Of a stretch of DNA of 64,000 bases, positions 40,301 through 52,859 are shown one piece after another. Under the pieces are notes generated by a model, which saw nothing but the letters and a program-made list of their open reading frames with translations, made no database searches and was not told the origin of the DNA. The stretch covers positions 19,408,501 through 19,472,500 of the forward strand of contig NC_088311.1 of the NCBI RefSeq assembly GCF_910592395.1, written 5' to 3'. Each line of letters starts with the position of its first letter. The stretch's first letter is position 1. The DNA comes from Lineus longissimus. Its lineage: Eukaryota; Nemertea; Pilidiophora; Heteronemertea; Lineidae. A program made the translations under genes and the position numbers.

Positions 40301-43300
40301 GAGATAGAAAGTAACAAAACCTGTATGCTAATTTCCTTCCTACATTCCAGGGGACCCTTTGCGGAGGTGTGGAGCTGTTCGACTGCTGCCTGAAACGAGC
40401 CATCTACAAGAACAAATTTGAGATGACTTACGTCGGTCTGAGTCAAGTCATTGTGAAGAATCTCGCAAGTGGGACGCGCGTAGTTTTGAAGTCGTACTAC
40501 GGGTACGAGATTGACGAGGTTAAGATCAAGGGAGAGGATCGTTTCCTTGTCGCCCACACGTCGGATACCCTTATGCTCGGTGACCTGCAGGAGAATAAGC
40601 TGAGTGAAGTGCCGTGGCAGGGGTCTGGAGGGAATGAGACCTTCAACTTTGAGTACGAAAATGTAAGTATTTGTGTGATATTTTCATTGTTTCTCAGTGT
40701 CTTTTATCCCATAACAGCACATGAAGTTCCATCTTATTTGGTACAAGCAAAATGAGAACGTATGTGCGACCCAAAAGTCGATGTCCTGACCTGATATTTG
40801 GTTCGTGCTAACAAAAAGAATTTTCAGGAAGTGAACTTTGATCCCTGCACAACTAAATATCAAATTCAGGTCGTTTTGATCGGAAATCTTTTTATTCATC
40901 TTGAATATTCCCATTTGCAGGTGTGCATCATCTTCAATGCTGGTGAACTCTCATTGGTGGAATATGGTTCCAATGAAATCCTTGGATCTGTGCGTTCGGA
41001 GTACACTAACCCCCACCTCATTAGGTAAGTCGATTTCAACTGCAGCTAAAGCGTGGTAAGAAATTTCATAGACTCCAGCAAGTCCCAGAACAATATATAT
41101 TGGTGATGTCGTTCGATGACTGCCAACACAGGCAGCCTTTCTTGACTTTCTACGACACGATTCATGGAGTACATCACAAGTGTGAGAAGATACCAGTGAG
41201 AATCTGTGTTGGCAAAGAGAGTATTATTCAATCTGCTTGCCAGATTGGAGAATGGAAATTTCACTATAGCAATTTTTGCTGAAGTCTAAGTCAATAGGCC
41301 TCTATTATTTTGTGTAAAAAAAGACATAGCGACTTTTGTCTGCCTTAGATTTAATAGCAATGCAACGTGCTCCTTGCCTCACGGCTTATCCGTAATTTCT
41401 CTCTATTTCACAGTGTGCGACTGAATGAGAGGAAACAGCGCGGTGTCGACCAGAACAAAAAGATGGCTTATCTCATCGATCTCAAGACAATCGCCATAAG
41501 TAAGTCGAAAAAACCCTTCCAATTCTTGTTTTCTACAACATCACGTCGTAGCATTACAGTGCCAAGGAGTAGCGCTTAGCTGGATAGGATTCTTGTCCAT
41601 CGCTAGCTGGCATTCCAGGAAAGCCTGGTAGCCATTTATAATCCTGGGTCATGGGAAGGAGTGTAGGGTTAGGTGTCTAGCTCAAGGACATTGAGATAAA
41701 ACAGCAGTGAACCTTCCAGTGTCTAACCCACAACCACTTTAATAGCCCAGTGCTGTAACCACTATGCCACTCTCCCGTTTTGAAACATGGTATTTTAATC
41801 TTTATCTCTGTTTTAACCAAGTATTTCTTTTCTTCTCAAGTTGATCTCGTGAGTGGCCTCAATCTCGGCCAGATCAGCCACGACTCCAAGATCGACTGGC
41901 TCGAACTCAACGAAACTGGCGGAAAGATGTTGTTCAGAGACAAACGCCTCCGCCTCCATCTGTATGACATACAGACAGAGAACAGGACGACGATTCTGAA
42001 CTACTGCACCTACGTTCAGTGGATTCCCGGCAGTGATGTCGTGGTGGCACAAAACAGGGACAATCTCTGCGTCTGGTATAACATCGATGCGCCGGAGAGG
42101 GTCACCATGTTCCCAATGAAGGTGAGTTGACATGCTTTTGGAGAATTCAGACATTCGTTTGAACTTTGCTACTCTTTATAAGTAAATGATGCCAATGACT
42201 TTCCTTTCCCAAGGAATGTGATATCGTCTAAAGCTGGAGACTATCGGTGATATCACATTCAAGAATCAGGAAAATTCGTATTGCCCGAAAACAAGGGCTG
42301 TGGTATGCTTTCTTCATTACATGACCACTGCGAATTTCCGATGCACAACTGCAGATAAATTCACCATTTTCAAAAGTTGTCTGTCATGAGCACTCAGTTA
42401 CAAAAATTAAACTTCTTGCTAAATCTTGCTTTTAGGGTGAAGTTGTCGGCATTGAGAGAAACGAAGGTAAAACGGATGTGATCGTGAATGAAGGGGTCCA
42501 GACCGTCTCGTACACCCTTGATGAAGGCCTCATAGAGTTCGGTACGGCCATCGACGATGGAGATTTCGCACGAGCTGTCGCTTTCTTGGAGACCCTGGAG
42601 ATGTCACCGGAGACGGAAGCCATGTGGAGGACGCTTAGTAAACTGTCACTCGAGGCGAGACAACTACCCATCGCTGAAAGGTAAATTTGATCTTCTATTC
42701 ATCGTGCATGAATCCTTCAAAGACTTGGGATTGTTTGTAGATAATCCCTAAAAACGTGTTGTTCAGTCAAAAATACAGTTAATCCAAGATTTTGACAACG
42801 CTTGACTCTTTGGGACAATCTGTGTTGCCCTCGTATTGGCAGTCATTTTGGCAAGCTGTCTTTTTAAAGAGATCATTTTTTCGTAAGTATCTTTTCCTTT
42901 AATCTTGCAGGTGTTTTGCTGCCCTGGGAGACGTGGCCAAGGCTCGCTATCTCAGAGAGACAAACAAACAGGCCGAAGAGGCAGCCAAGATATCTGGAGG
43001 TGATGGCTTCAACCACTACAAGGTCCGCGCTCGTATGGCCATCTTGGACAAGCAGTTCAAATCTGCTGAGGGGATATACTTGGAGAGGGTAAGTTGTCTC
43101 ACACTCGCTATCAGGGTTGGTGATTTCTCCTGGGTTGCCTGGTTTCCTCCTACAATACAACTCCCGTAAATATTTTCTTAAGAGCCAATAATGAGTAAAG
43201 TTAGCTCACATGCTCTTGACTTGAAATCGTTATGTTGTAATTGCACGAAACTGCCGAATAAATTGGCCACAAGTTTTTCCAGATTTACAGTTTCCCTGGT

Positions 43301-46300
43301 CAGAAGTGACAAAGTGGACCTAAACAGTTTCAGTTATAATCATTCATCTTCTTGATGTCGATCTTATTTTGGTGTTTTTCAGAACAACATTGACGAGGCA
43401 ATGGAAATGTACCAGGAGATGCACAAGTGGGACGAGGCCATCGACGTCGCCGAAGCCAAGGGCCACCCCGAGCTAGAGAATCTGCGACGTACCTACTACC
43501 AGTGGCTGATGGAGACCGGGCAGGAGGAGAAGGCGGGCGAGGTCAAGGAGAGGGACGGTGACTACATGGCGGCCATCAACTTGTACCTGAAGGCTGGGCT
43601 ACCTGCCAGGGCGGCACGACTTGCTACAAGTAGAGAGGTACAGCCGTCTTTTGCTACAAGACATATTTTATATTTGTTCATGTTTCTTCGAGATGAAAAT
43701 AGAAGGGCGCAGCACCCTACCCTCTAAAAGTGCTCCATGCTTTTTTTAAGAATAGCGTTTTCTTCACACAAGGGTGCTTACCCAGCCCTTTTTCTCATTT
43801 CGCCGTGCCCTTCTCCTGCCTTTCCAAATTTCAAACCAATTTCTAGGGGTTTTTTCTCCTCAAATTTATCAAAATAATATTGAATTTCTCAAAACTTCTT
43901 TCAGGACCTGATGTCCAGCTCTGACCTGATCACTCGCATTGCCTCAGCATTACTGAAGGGAGAGTTCCATGAGAGGGTAAGTCGTGTGACCTTTGCCAAG
44001 TCACTTTACTTTTCACATTATCTAAAGGAGATATAGAATCCAGATTAGTCGGCGCTTAGGTTATGCATCAAAATAGTATGTCATGACGGCCAAGTGACGT
44101 CAAAACTAGTAAAATATCTATCACACAGTGCAATACCCACTGACAGTCAGCACCATATGGCAGCGGCAGTACCCTATTGATACCCAGTCAGGTCATTATG
44201 TCATAAATATTGAAACTTTTTCAACTGTTCCGTATCCCAGGCTGGCGACTTGTACGAGAAGATCAGGAACTCCTCCAAGGCCATGGAGTGCTATCGCAAG
44301 GGCCGCTGCTACAGAAAGGCTGTCGAGCTAGCCCGTCACGCTTTCCCTAGCGACGTCGTCAAGCTAGAAGAGGAGTGGGGCGATCACTTGGTCTCGCAGA
44401 AACAACTAGACGCTGCCATCAATCATTTCATCGAGGCCGGCTCGACCCTGAAGGCCGTAGAAGCTGCCATCAACTCACGACAGTGGAGCAAGGCAGTACA
44501 GATTCTTGAGATGCAGGACTCGAGCATGTCTGCCAAGTATTACAAGAAGATTGCTGTACACTACGCAACTGTCGGTGACTATGAGGTAGGTCGGTTTCTT
44601 TTGCAGATATTTTACATCCAGGTTTAATATTCAAACTGGGTGTAACCTCCCGTCCACTGTTAATATTTTGTTAAGGGACTGCTACAAATGGTGGAGATAC
44701 TCCCAAAGCCAATTAGTGTCAGTTAATGGATTGTAATTTAATATCTGATTATGTGTATGGAGTAACTGAGGCTACATTTGACGTCCAAATTTGCTTGAAG
44801 AGACACTCACACACACAATTTAACAAAATATTCATTCCATGTGTCCTATTCTGGATTATCTCCTAAACTAAACTAAAGTTGACCACATCTTTTCAGAGAG
44901 CGGAGAAATATTATGTCGAAGCTGGCTTGGCCACTGAGGCAATCACGATGTACAACTCGGCTGGAAAGTGGGAGGATGCGCACCGACTTGCCTCATCCTG
45001 CATGAAGGCTGAGGACGTGGCTACCATGTATATCTCCCAGGCACAGCAGCTCGAGTCGCAGGGAAAATACAAGGAGGCCGAAAGGTAACTTGAGAAAAAC
45101 TTTTTTGACAATCTTGAGAGAAATATCATCAACTGTCTGAATTGGAGAAGAGCATGGGCACAGTGGCGAGGCATCCAACTTGTAATCAGAGGGTTGTGGG
45201 TTCGAAGCTTAGCCAGTGCGGCTTGGTACTTTCAACTGGCTTGTAATAAGGTGTAGCGTAGCGTGTTCCTTGGTTTCTATGAAAGCACAGTAGTGTTCAG
45301 TGCAAGGACAGAACAGTTGTGTGAAATGAGAACTTACATTTCATGAACTTAGATTTTATTGGCTAATCTCAAATTGGTCCAATGAATCATTGTGTGTTTT
45401 AGCATTGTGAGCTTTGTCTCCAACGCACCAAATTGTGCTGTGACGAGACGGAGTTATTGACATCATCGCCTGTGATATGATGTTGAAATGTCATCTTGCG
45501 ACCACGAAAACTTCAACTCAGATCATCCTATTGAAAAAATATTTAAATCAATTCCTCCAAAATTTTTATTTCAGACTATACGTCGCTGTTGACGAGCCTG
45601 ACCTGGCCATCACCATGTACAAGAAGGAGAAGCTCTACTCGGACATGATCCGCCTCGTAAAACTTCACCACAAAGATCTGATACAGGACACCCATCTCCA
45701 CTTGGCCAAGGAGATCGAGGCCGAGGGCAACCTCCGCCAGGCCGAGCATCATTACCTGGAGGCGAAGGATTGGAAGGGAGCGGTCAACATGTACAGGACG
45801 TCTGACATGTGGGATGAATCTTACAGGGTACGTAGGAAGAAAAGTGCATCGCAATATCGCAGTCTACGGGCAAGAGTTAACAGGACTGCAATAGTTTTTT
45901 CCCCAAGGATAAGACAAAAATAGAATAAATGGATGGGAAAAGCTGTCAGTAAATTTCCTAAACTTATTGAAATATCTCTTTCCTCAGGTCGCCAAGAGCC
46001 ATGGGGGCCCTAATGCAGCTAAACAAGTGGCCTACCTCTGGGCCAAAAGCCTGGGTGGAGACTCCGCCGTCAAACTGCTGTCCAAGTTTGGTCTCCTTGA
46101 GGCTGCCATTGATTACGCCACAGAAAATTGGTAAGTCCGGTCATAGGACACTGCAGAAACAAAAGACAGACAACTCCTCTCAATGGGATCAGTGGTTCCG
46201 ACCTGTTAAAAAATGCACTTCCGCATGTAGTGTGTCCCAGCATGCCTTCTCTGTTTTCCTTGAAAAATGTACACGAAAACAGGTCTTAATCAAAATACTT

Positions 46301-49300
46301 CCTGACGAGTTATGTTGAAACTTTGAAATTAAATTAAAACTCTGAAGAGGTCTGCCCAGACTTTAGCACTCAAGAGCCCAATTGGAACATGATAATACCT
46401 TTATCTGATTCTTCAACTTCTATTCGCAGTGCGTTTGAGTTTGCGTTCGACCTCGCCAAGACGGCCATGAAGAACAAGATACCCGAGATCCATCTGAAAC
46501 ACGCCATGTTCCTCGAAGACGAGGGCAAGTTCAAGGAGGCCGAGATGGAATTCATTGGAGCTAGCAGGCCAAAGGAAGCAGTCCTCATGTACGTTGAAAG
46601 GCTTCGAGCCAAATTTGTCATCCTTGTTTCTGTTGCATGAAAGTTCTGGCAGGGTGAAAGTACCAGGAGTCGCTGCGGTCTGGTTGCTTGAAATCACGGC
46701 GAGTGCTCAAGGAGTTCCTTTTGCACCCCCCCCCCCCCCCCGTGGGTTTGAGACTCTGTGAAGGTCACTTGGTCTAGCTTGCACAGGTGAATCTATCCAA
46801 AGGTACCAGTCAACAATGCTCATTTTGATACGTGACATGATACCGGTGATTTTGATTGACCTAAATTTCAAGGTCACAGTGGATCAAATGTCAAAAATTC
46901 TGCATTTTCCATGAGCTATTGTAGCAAGTTTCTTGACCAGAATGACTCTTGTCAACCAAAGATTCATACAGTACAAAGGCCATTTCATTTTGAACAAACT
47001 GCTCTAGTTCGTATTGTAACTCTTGTTCGTATGATGTCATTTCTCCATTTTGCGACTTTTTTCTAGGTATGTTCACAACCAAGACTGGGACTCGGCCCAA
47101 CGTGTTGCAGAAGAGTATGATCCTGACTCAGTGAGTGACGTCCTCGTTGGTCAGGCAAGATATGCCTTCGAACTGAAGGATTTCCAGAAGGCTGAATCGT
47201 TCCTTCTCCGGGCACAGCGCCCAGAGCTGGCCATTAAGTACTACAGGGTAAGTAATTCTTAATACACTCATTCCTGTAACGTGACATTTCTTTGTCAAAG
47301 ATGCTATCCCTCCAGGCATTACAGTCCTGATGATGTCCTCGCATGATGATTTGATGAATTTTGTGCTTATTTCTAGGATGCAGGAATGTGGCAGGATGCT
47401 CTGCGCGTCTGCAAGGAATACATCCCCCACAAACTGCAGCAGCTTCAGGACGAATACGACCGGGAGATGACGACGAAATCGACAAAGGGAGCAGACACGC
47501 TCATCCAGCAGGCAAAGGAATGGGAGTCATCCGGCGAATATCCTCGCGCTATTGACTGCTACTTAAAGATAACAAGCACCCACACGACCGATATGAATTC
47601 ACTCGATAAGTGCTGGGTTAAAGCTGGTGATCTGGCTATTAAGTTCTTGGATGGTGATAAGGCTGTGGATGTCATCCATGTTGTTGGGCCCCGCCTCTGC
47701 GAGATCAAGAGATATAATTCGGTAAGTCAGCATATAAAAACTACTTGTTCTTTTTTGAGACATGTTTATGTTACAAACGTACCCATGTGACTAGATATCT
47801 GTATACTTTTACTGCAAATATTTCTTTTAGGGGGTCCCCAGAGTATAAAATAAAATTGCAGGAAAGGACAGTTAGGTCATAAAAAGAAACAAGGTTTTCT
47901 GTTTCTAAAAAGTGATTCCCCTCACATTCTTTATTTGTTGCTGAAATTAAAAATGAAGTTCCGAGAGAAAGTCATAAAATCTATTGATTTTGGTCAAAAC
48001 GTTCAAAAAAGATTGGCGATCTTAAGCGGGAAACTTGCCTTAGTCCTTGTAGGGTGTATTTTCTGAATTGATATAATTGTCTTTTCAGGCTGCAGAACTC
48101 TACCTGAGCGTTGATATGGTCAAGGAAGCGATCGATGCGTTCATGGATGGAGAGGAGTGGAACAAGGCAAAGAAAGTCGCCAAGGAACTTGAACCAAGGT
48201 GAGGTCGATTGAATTCATATTCTGCTAGATAGCTCGTTACCAAGGAGTCCATTGACCACATGTTTGAAAGCTCCCAATCTTTGTGGAAGTACTGTTAGCA
48301 AGAGTTTACTGTTTATGTTAATTTAAAATTTTTAAGTGTTTCTCTTTCTCTTTATTTCAGATATGAACAATATGTTGATGATAAATATAAGGATTATCTC
48401 AGAAACCAAGGGAAGGCAGAAGCGGTAAGCGGAATCTTCTTTTCGGGTTCCAGACCTTATGTCCTAAATTGTAGAACGTGACTTTCTCTGATCAGGGTCT
48501 GTCCCAAAGTGCTTCACAACAATTGTCACTATCATATGGTCCACAGTGATATTCAAGGTTGTCAGTGGCAGCTATCAGTTCATGGCACACCTGAGCTCGA
48601 CCTGTGAAGGACAAAGAGGCGTCAAGACCAGAGTTCAAACCCTCTGCCCTTGGTGTATGAGTCAAAGTCCTTGACGCCACCCTCTACCCTCAAACTTGAT
48701 GTCTGTTGAAAATTTATCCTCAAAAGGAGAAGTTTTTTAACATTTTTGAAAAAATTTTAAATTTTTGTCATTGACTTTGAAATGAACACTGATCAATTGT
48801 TATTGAGATTTGTGTTTGTTTATTTCATCGAATTCTTCTTCCAGCTTGTCGGTGTTGACGTCATCTCGGCGCTGGACATGTACGTCGAGCGAGGCCAATG
48901 GGAGAAGTGCCTGGAGGTGGCCGAGCAGCAGAACTACAAGGTTCTTCATAAATACGTTGCCCTGTACGCTACATCTCTCATCAAGGACAACAAGATTAAC
49001 GATGCGCTAGATCTCTATGTCAAACACGGGGCCCCAGCCAACCAACAGGTATAAAAACTTAGCTATGCTTTTCTTTCTTCATCTAAGCACTTGACTGCAG
49101 GTTGAGGACATAAAATTTGTGGCAAAAATTAAAAGCAATTTTAAATTGGGCATGTTGAACAACCATTTTTGATGCTAATAACACACGAGGTAACCCCATT
49201 TTCATCATTTCATGCAGCCATGCGGCCATAGAAGGGATCCTGAGCTATTGGTGATGTGCACCATACAATTATATCCTCAGCAGGGCAGATAAGGCCTCTG

Positions 49301-51745
49301 GTGTCAAGTCGAGTCTGGTGATGTGGACCATACAATTAGATCCTCAACAGGGCAGATCAGGCCTCTGGTGGCCAGTCGAGTCAAGTCATTCAGATCATCC
49401 ATCCACATTGACTTTGGTCGACCATGACAGCGGTTACCCTCTACGGTTCCCTGCAAGATTGTATTGGCTGGCGTTCCCTTGAATCTCGTAACATGGCCAA
49501 AACACCGTAGTTTTCTCGTCTTGGCAAAGGTTAGAAGGCTGTCATTGTGTCCGATGTGATGGGATAACTAACTCTCTTACTCGGATGTCGTGACTAAATA
49601 TACCTCTGTTTATCTTTTAGAATTTCAACATCTACAAAAGAATTGTGAGTGAAGTCTTGAACATGAAAAACATCAACAAGGCAGAGTCCTACAGAATCTG
49701 GGCAGATTTGAGAGACATGCTCTACGACTTGGTAAGATATAATAATAAAAAATGTGACTAATCAAAAATGGTGACTAATTAGAATTCAGCTGCCTATTTC
49801 TTTCTCGCTGGCTTCCTATAATATTGAAATTGGTGACTGAGTACTTCATTTTATGCAAGACTACATCACGTAATACCAAGGTAGCAAAGGTCTCATTCAA
49901 ACTATCTTGGGAGGCAAGTTTTTCTTGATTATATATCATTTTCATTGCATGTTCGTACTTTTCTCTTCCAGTGTGAAAATATGGTGAAGTCGTCCGATGC
50001 CAACACGCCCCAGCATGAAGAGTTCGAGAACATGATGTTGGTTGCGCACTACTACGCCACACGCTCGGCATGCCAGGCACAGAAGTCTCTCGAGGGTATG
50101 GCGACCAAGTTGTCTGTGGCCTGCCTCCGTCATACCGATATCATCCCGGCGGATAAGGCGTTCTATGAAGCTGGCGTAATGTGTAAGGTAAGGCTATGAT
50201 GATTTTTGGAGAGGTATTAAAAAGTGTGAAATTTCTGTGACAAAATGTAATGTAAAATGATCAGTAACTTTTAAAGAATATCATCGCCTTAGGTTGTGTA
50301 GGTAAAGTTATTTACTCGAGGGAGATGCATTTTCCAAAAATGAATAGATTTTAGCAGTGGCAAAGATTTTTTTCAGCACTGGTGATTTTCACCGTCCTAT
50401 TCAAAGATTTTTCCCTAAAAGAGCAGGGTCATTCGTACCTCCGACCCCCCTTGCCTACACTTCTGAATATGTTCCAACTTGTCTTTCCAGGCAATAGGCT
50501 GGGAAAACATGGCGTTCGTCTTCTTGAATCGCTACCTTGACTTGGTGGAGGCCATTGACGAGGGTTCCCTGGATATGCTCGACCACAGCGACTTCCAGGA
50601 TACTGACATACCGTTTGAGATACCACTACCAGAGAAAGCACATCTTCAGGTAAGACAGCTGGATATGTATAGGACTGGAAAACACTTAAGGTGACAGTTT
50701 GATGTTGAAAAAGTGTTGATAATTGATAGTTTAAAGTTAACCACTTTGGGTGTGAACAAGGCCCAGGGACATCCCTCCCCCTTTACAACCCTGAAGCTGC
50801 CCCCTTAATATCTCAAAGACAAATTTTTTGCAGGAACATGAACATGAAGACATCAAGGAGTGGGTATTGGCCGTCTCAATGGACCAAAAGGTTGAGCAGA
50901 TCCTTCCCTCAGACGAGCGAGACACGTATGAGGCCTCCCTTGTGGCGTCCAACACTGGCATTAGGTCCCTGCCGTGTGTGATTTCTGGTAAGTTGACCGA
51001 CGCAAATGGCAAGGAGTGAAAAGTTTCAGGACTTTGGAATCTGGTTTGTTGTGTCCTAACATTAGACTATAGAAATTACTTAAAGGGAGGCTATAGGCAG
51101 GAACCAGGTTTGTCCGGTTAAGTTCCACAAAGTTGCCTAACCAGTCATGCCTATTTCCATCGTAACTATTCATGCTTGAATTGGGAATATAATTATTGCT
51201 GAATTGAACACAACCCAGGCCCCTCACTGACCATTTTGTTACTTGAAAACAAGCTAGCTCCTGTCTCTAGCCCTCCTTTAAATGTTTGACCTTTTGATAT
51301 TTTCAGGCTACCCAGTGTTGAGAAACAAATTGGAGTTCAAGCGTCCCGGCAAAGTCGCCAACAAGGATGAGTGGAATAAGTTCCTCATGGCCACAAAGGT
51401 AAGATGTCGTTTTGAACACTTGACATGATCCTTTGTCGATGAAGTCAATTTCCAATCCAAAAGTTTACCGGGTGGATGTAGTATGGCTAAGTAGTAATAA
51501 AAACCAAGCTTCAAAGAAATCCGACCAGTAGTTTACCCTCCAGAGCCCCAAACCATGTGGACATGACATTCACGAATGCACTATCGACAGTTGTTACAAT
51601 AAAATATTAAATACTTTTATCAAAACCTAACCTTTGTTCTTTGTTCTCACTTCAGGTCTCGCACAGCACAGAGCTCCAAGACGTCCTCAAGTTCATCGGC
51701 CAGTGGTGCGGCTCAACACCAAACCCCAGCTACTCCTTCCAGTAA
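37359..51745 (+). CDS. IFT172: IFT172, intraflagellar transport protein 172 (complete)
   Basis: The largest peripheral subunit of the IFT-B train, needed to assemble cilia and for turnaround at the tip. Thirty exons, all in phase: 37359-37397, 37688-37831, 38129-38241, 38435-38540, 39194-39576, 40038-40161, 40351-40662, 40921-41024, 41414-41499, 41841-42121, 42436-42680, 42911-43088, 43383-43637, 43905-43976, 44241-44585, 44897-45084, 45575-45827, 45988-46130, 46430-46588, 47067-47247, 47377-47721, 48089-48198, 48361-48424, 48845-49048, 49621-49731, 49972-50187, 50491-50649, 50834-50987, 51307-51398, 51656-51745. They encode 1751 residues against about 1749 in human. The first exon encodes just [13 protein letters not shown]. 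The N-terminal third is WD40 repeats (for example [20 protein letters not shown]); the rest is an alpha-helical TPR-like solenoid ([31 protein letters not shown]). The protein ends [15 protein letters not shown]. The last exon is partly duplicated just downstream. Confidence 0.98.
38566..39090. mobile_element. Non-autonomous DNA transposon, TIR GGGAGCRTCCATTAAGTAC
   Basis: The left end TAGGGAGCGTCCATTAAGTA and, read from the other strand, the right end TAGGGGAGCATCCATTAAGT are inverted repeats flanked by TA. Both subterminal regions contain C-runs (CCCCCCCTCCCCCC) and TGTACGC / GCGTACG motifs in mirrored order. The total is about 525 bp with no transposase. It lies in IFT172 intron 4. Confidence 0.75.
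39836..39982. mobile_element. GGACACC-type element, copy 6 (inverted)
   Basis: The stretch runs from TGATGTCCTTACTAGAGAGG to AGTTGTCTGCTAAGAGAGGT and ends TTTCTCTGTAG. Relative to the copy at 35622-35757 it is reverse-complemented. It lies in IFT172 intron 5, before exon 40038. Confidence 0.65.
41590..41780 (-). mobile_element. tRNA-derived SINE, antisense
   Basis: On the minus strand it starts GAGAGTGGCATAGTGGTTAC (A-box-like) and then AGTGGTTGTGGGTTAGACAC (B-box-like). A body with TCTCAATGTCCTTGAGCTAG follows. It lies in an IFT172 intron and belongs to the same family as 2970-3265. Confidence 0.6.
42216..42264. repeat. Short hairpin around GAATGTGATATC
   Basis: GGAATGTGATATCG at 42216 is mirrored by GGTGATATCACATTC ending near 42262, with a loop of about 20 bases. 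It is intronic in IFT172; no RNA family is recognised. Confidence 0.5.
45150..45360 (+). mobile_element. tRNA-derived SINE
   Basis: GGGCACAGTGGCGAGGCATC (A-box-like) and GGGTTGTGGGTTCGAAGC (B-box) have normal tRNA spacing. A body with GGTACTTTCAACTGGCTTGT follows, also seen reversed at 11470-11576. It lies in an IFT172 intron. Confidence 0.65.
48490..48700 (-). mobile_element. tRNA-derived SINE, antisense
   Basis: On the minus strand the head reads GGGTGGCGTCAAGGACTTTG (A-box-like) and AGAGGGTTTGAACTCTGGTC (B-box-like). The tail AAAGTGCTTCACAACAATTG (48510 region, plus strand) resembles the GCGCTT tails of animal SINEs in reverse. It lies in an IFT172 intron. Confidence 0.55.
49255..49535 (-). 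mobile_element. Second LINE type: reverse-transcriptase C-terminal end, antisense
   Basis: On the minus strand a clean frame reads [20 protein letters not shown], followed by [18 protein letters not shown]. This is the familiar W/CFGHV...G.P...W.DD end of endonuclease-reverse transcriptases. A direct duplication of about 65 bases (GATGTGCACCATACAATTAT and GATGTGGACCATACAATTAG) sits at its downstream edge. It lies in IFT172 intron 24. Confidence 0.7.
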
Positions 51746-52780
51746 ACGAAAATGTCATGGTATTGATCCAAGCACGGCGCCCCTGGATGTCCTCAAGTGC
51801 ATCGGCCAGTGGTGCAGCTCAACACCAAACCAAAGCTACTCCTTCCTGTAAAGGAAAACTTGATGGTTTATTGTTAACAGAGAGAGTATCATTATCTATT
51901 GAGAGTTGACTAAAGATTTCGTTTTGACTATGTTTTCATCAAAAAGGATTTAGTATGCTTTTATTCTTGTCACCCAGAATCTACTGTTATCAGTTTGACT
52001 GTTATAGTTGTAATCTGTTAGAATGTTGAAAGGCAAAACGTGTATGTATGATTGCACATCCTTCTTTTAAAAGCAACATTACGTCCATTCATACTCAGGA
52101 TTTTTCAGTGTTTTGAGGAATTTACACTTAAAATTGTCTCCAACATAAAGGTCTAAAGTCAACCCATGACTATACACAACAAAAGGCATCGTTTACAGCA
52201 GTGTGTCTTTGAATTCACCTTCTTCTCAATCCGTCCAAGCTTGTTTCGAAGACATATTAAAATTTAGTTTTATATTGTACAAGATATAATCAGTATGTCC
52301 CTCCAATAATGCTATGAATTGAATGACGCGTATTAGTGGAATTTCTTCATGTATTCGTGTTATGCTATTTCATAATAATTTAGGTTTTCTGATGTTGGTC
52401 TTGAGAGTTTTCCTTCACATTGTTGTGTCATACTTGTCCATCCAACCCAAATCGAGGACATAGTCACAACGAGGAGTCCAGAAAATTACCAAGTTATGAG
52501 CTATTTGCCGTCTTCTTGACCTGTCCCTGACCGACAACCGTCCACATGAACGTGATTCTCTGGAGGACCACCATTGTTTGATTGGTGATGTTTGTGTCTT
52601 GTATTAGAAGACAGTGCAGTGGAAAGGAACAACCAAACGCCAAACAAACATAATTTCATAACCAGTAGGTGATTGGAATTTCAAATCTTGGCATAGTTTA
52701 TTGGCTTCTGATTTTTCATCGTCACGGTTCTGACCTCTCATGGGTTATTTAAAAGTCGCAACCATAGACCAAATAAACCA
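51746..52780 (+). other. IFT172 3' UTR and flank
   Basis: This holds the duplicated terminal segment (51770-51870) and then AT-rich non-coding sequence. AATAAA at 52772-52777 is the first canonical polyadenylation hexamer after the stop. I see no gene. Confidence 0.4.
51768..51870 (+). pseudogene. Tandem duplicate of the IFT172 terminal coding segment
   Basis: GTCCTCAAGTGCATCGGCCA at 51789 repeats GTCCTCAAGTTCATCGGCCA at 51683, an offset of 106 bases. The copy would encode DVLKCIGQWCSSTPNQSYSF plus one more residue and a stop, against [20 protein letters not shown] in the real exon. It starts 25 bases after the real stop and has no convincing splice acceptor. Identity is about 85% by eye. 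Confidence 0.85.
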
Positions 52781-52859
52781 GCAGTTTTCCATAACACAGG
52801 GTTAGCAAGATCTGACTGTGATCACCAGATCGAATCGGCCAAGTCAGCTCTTGCTAACC

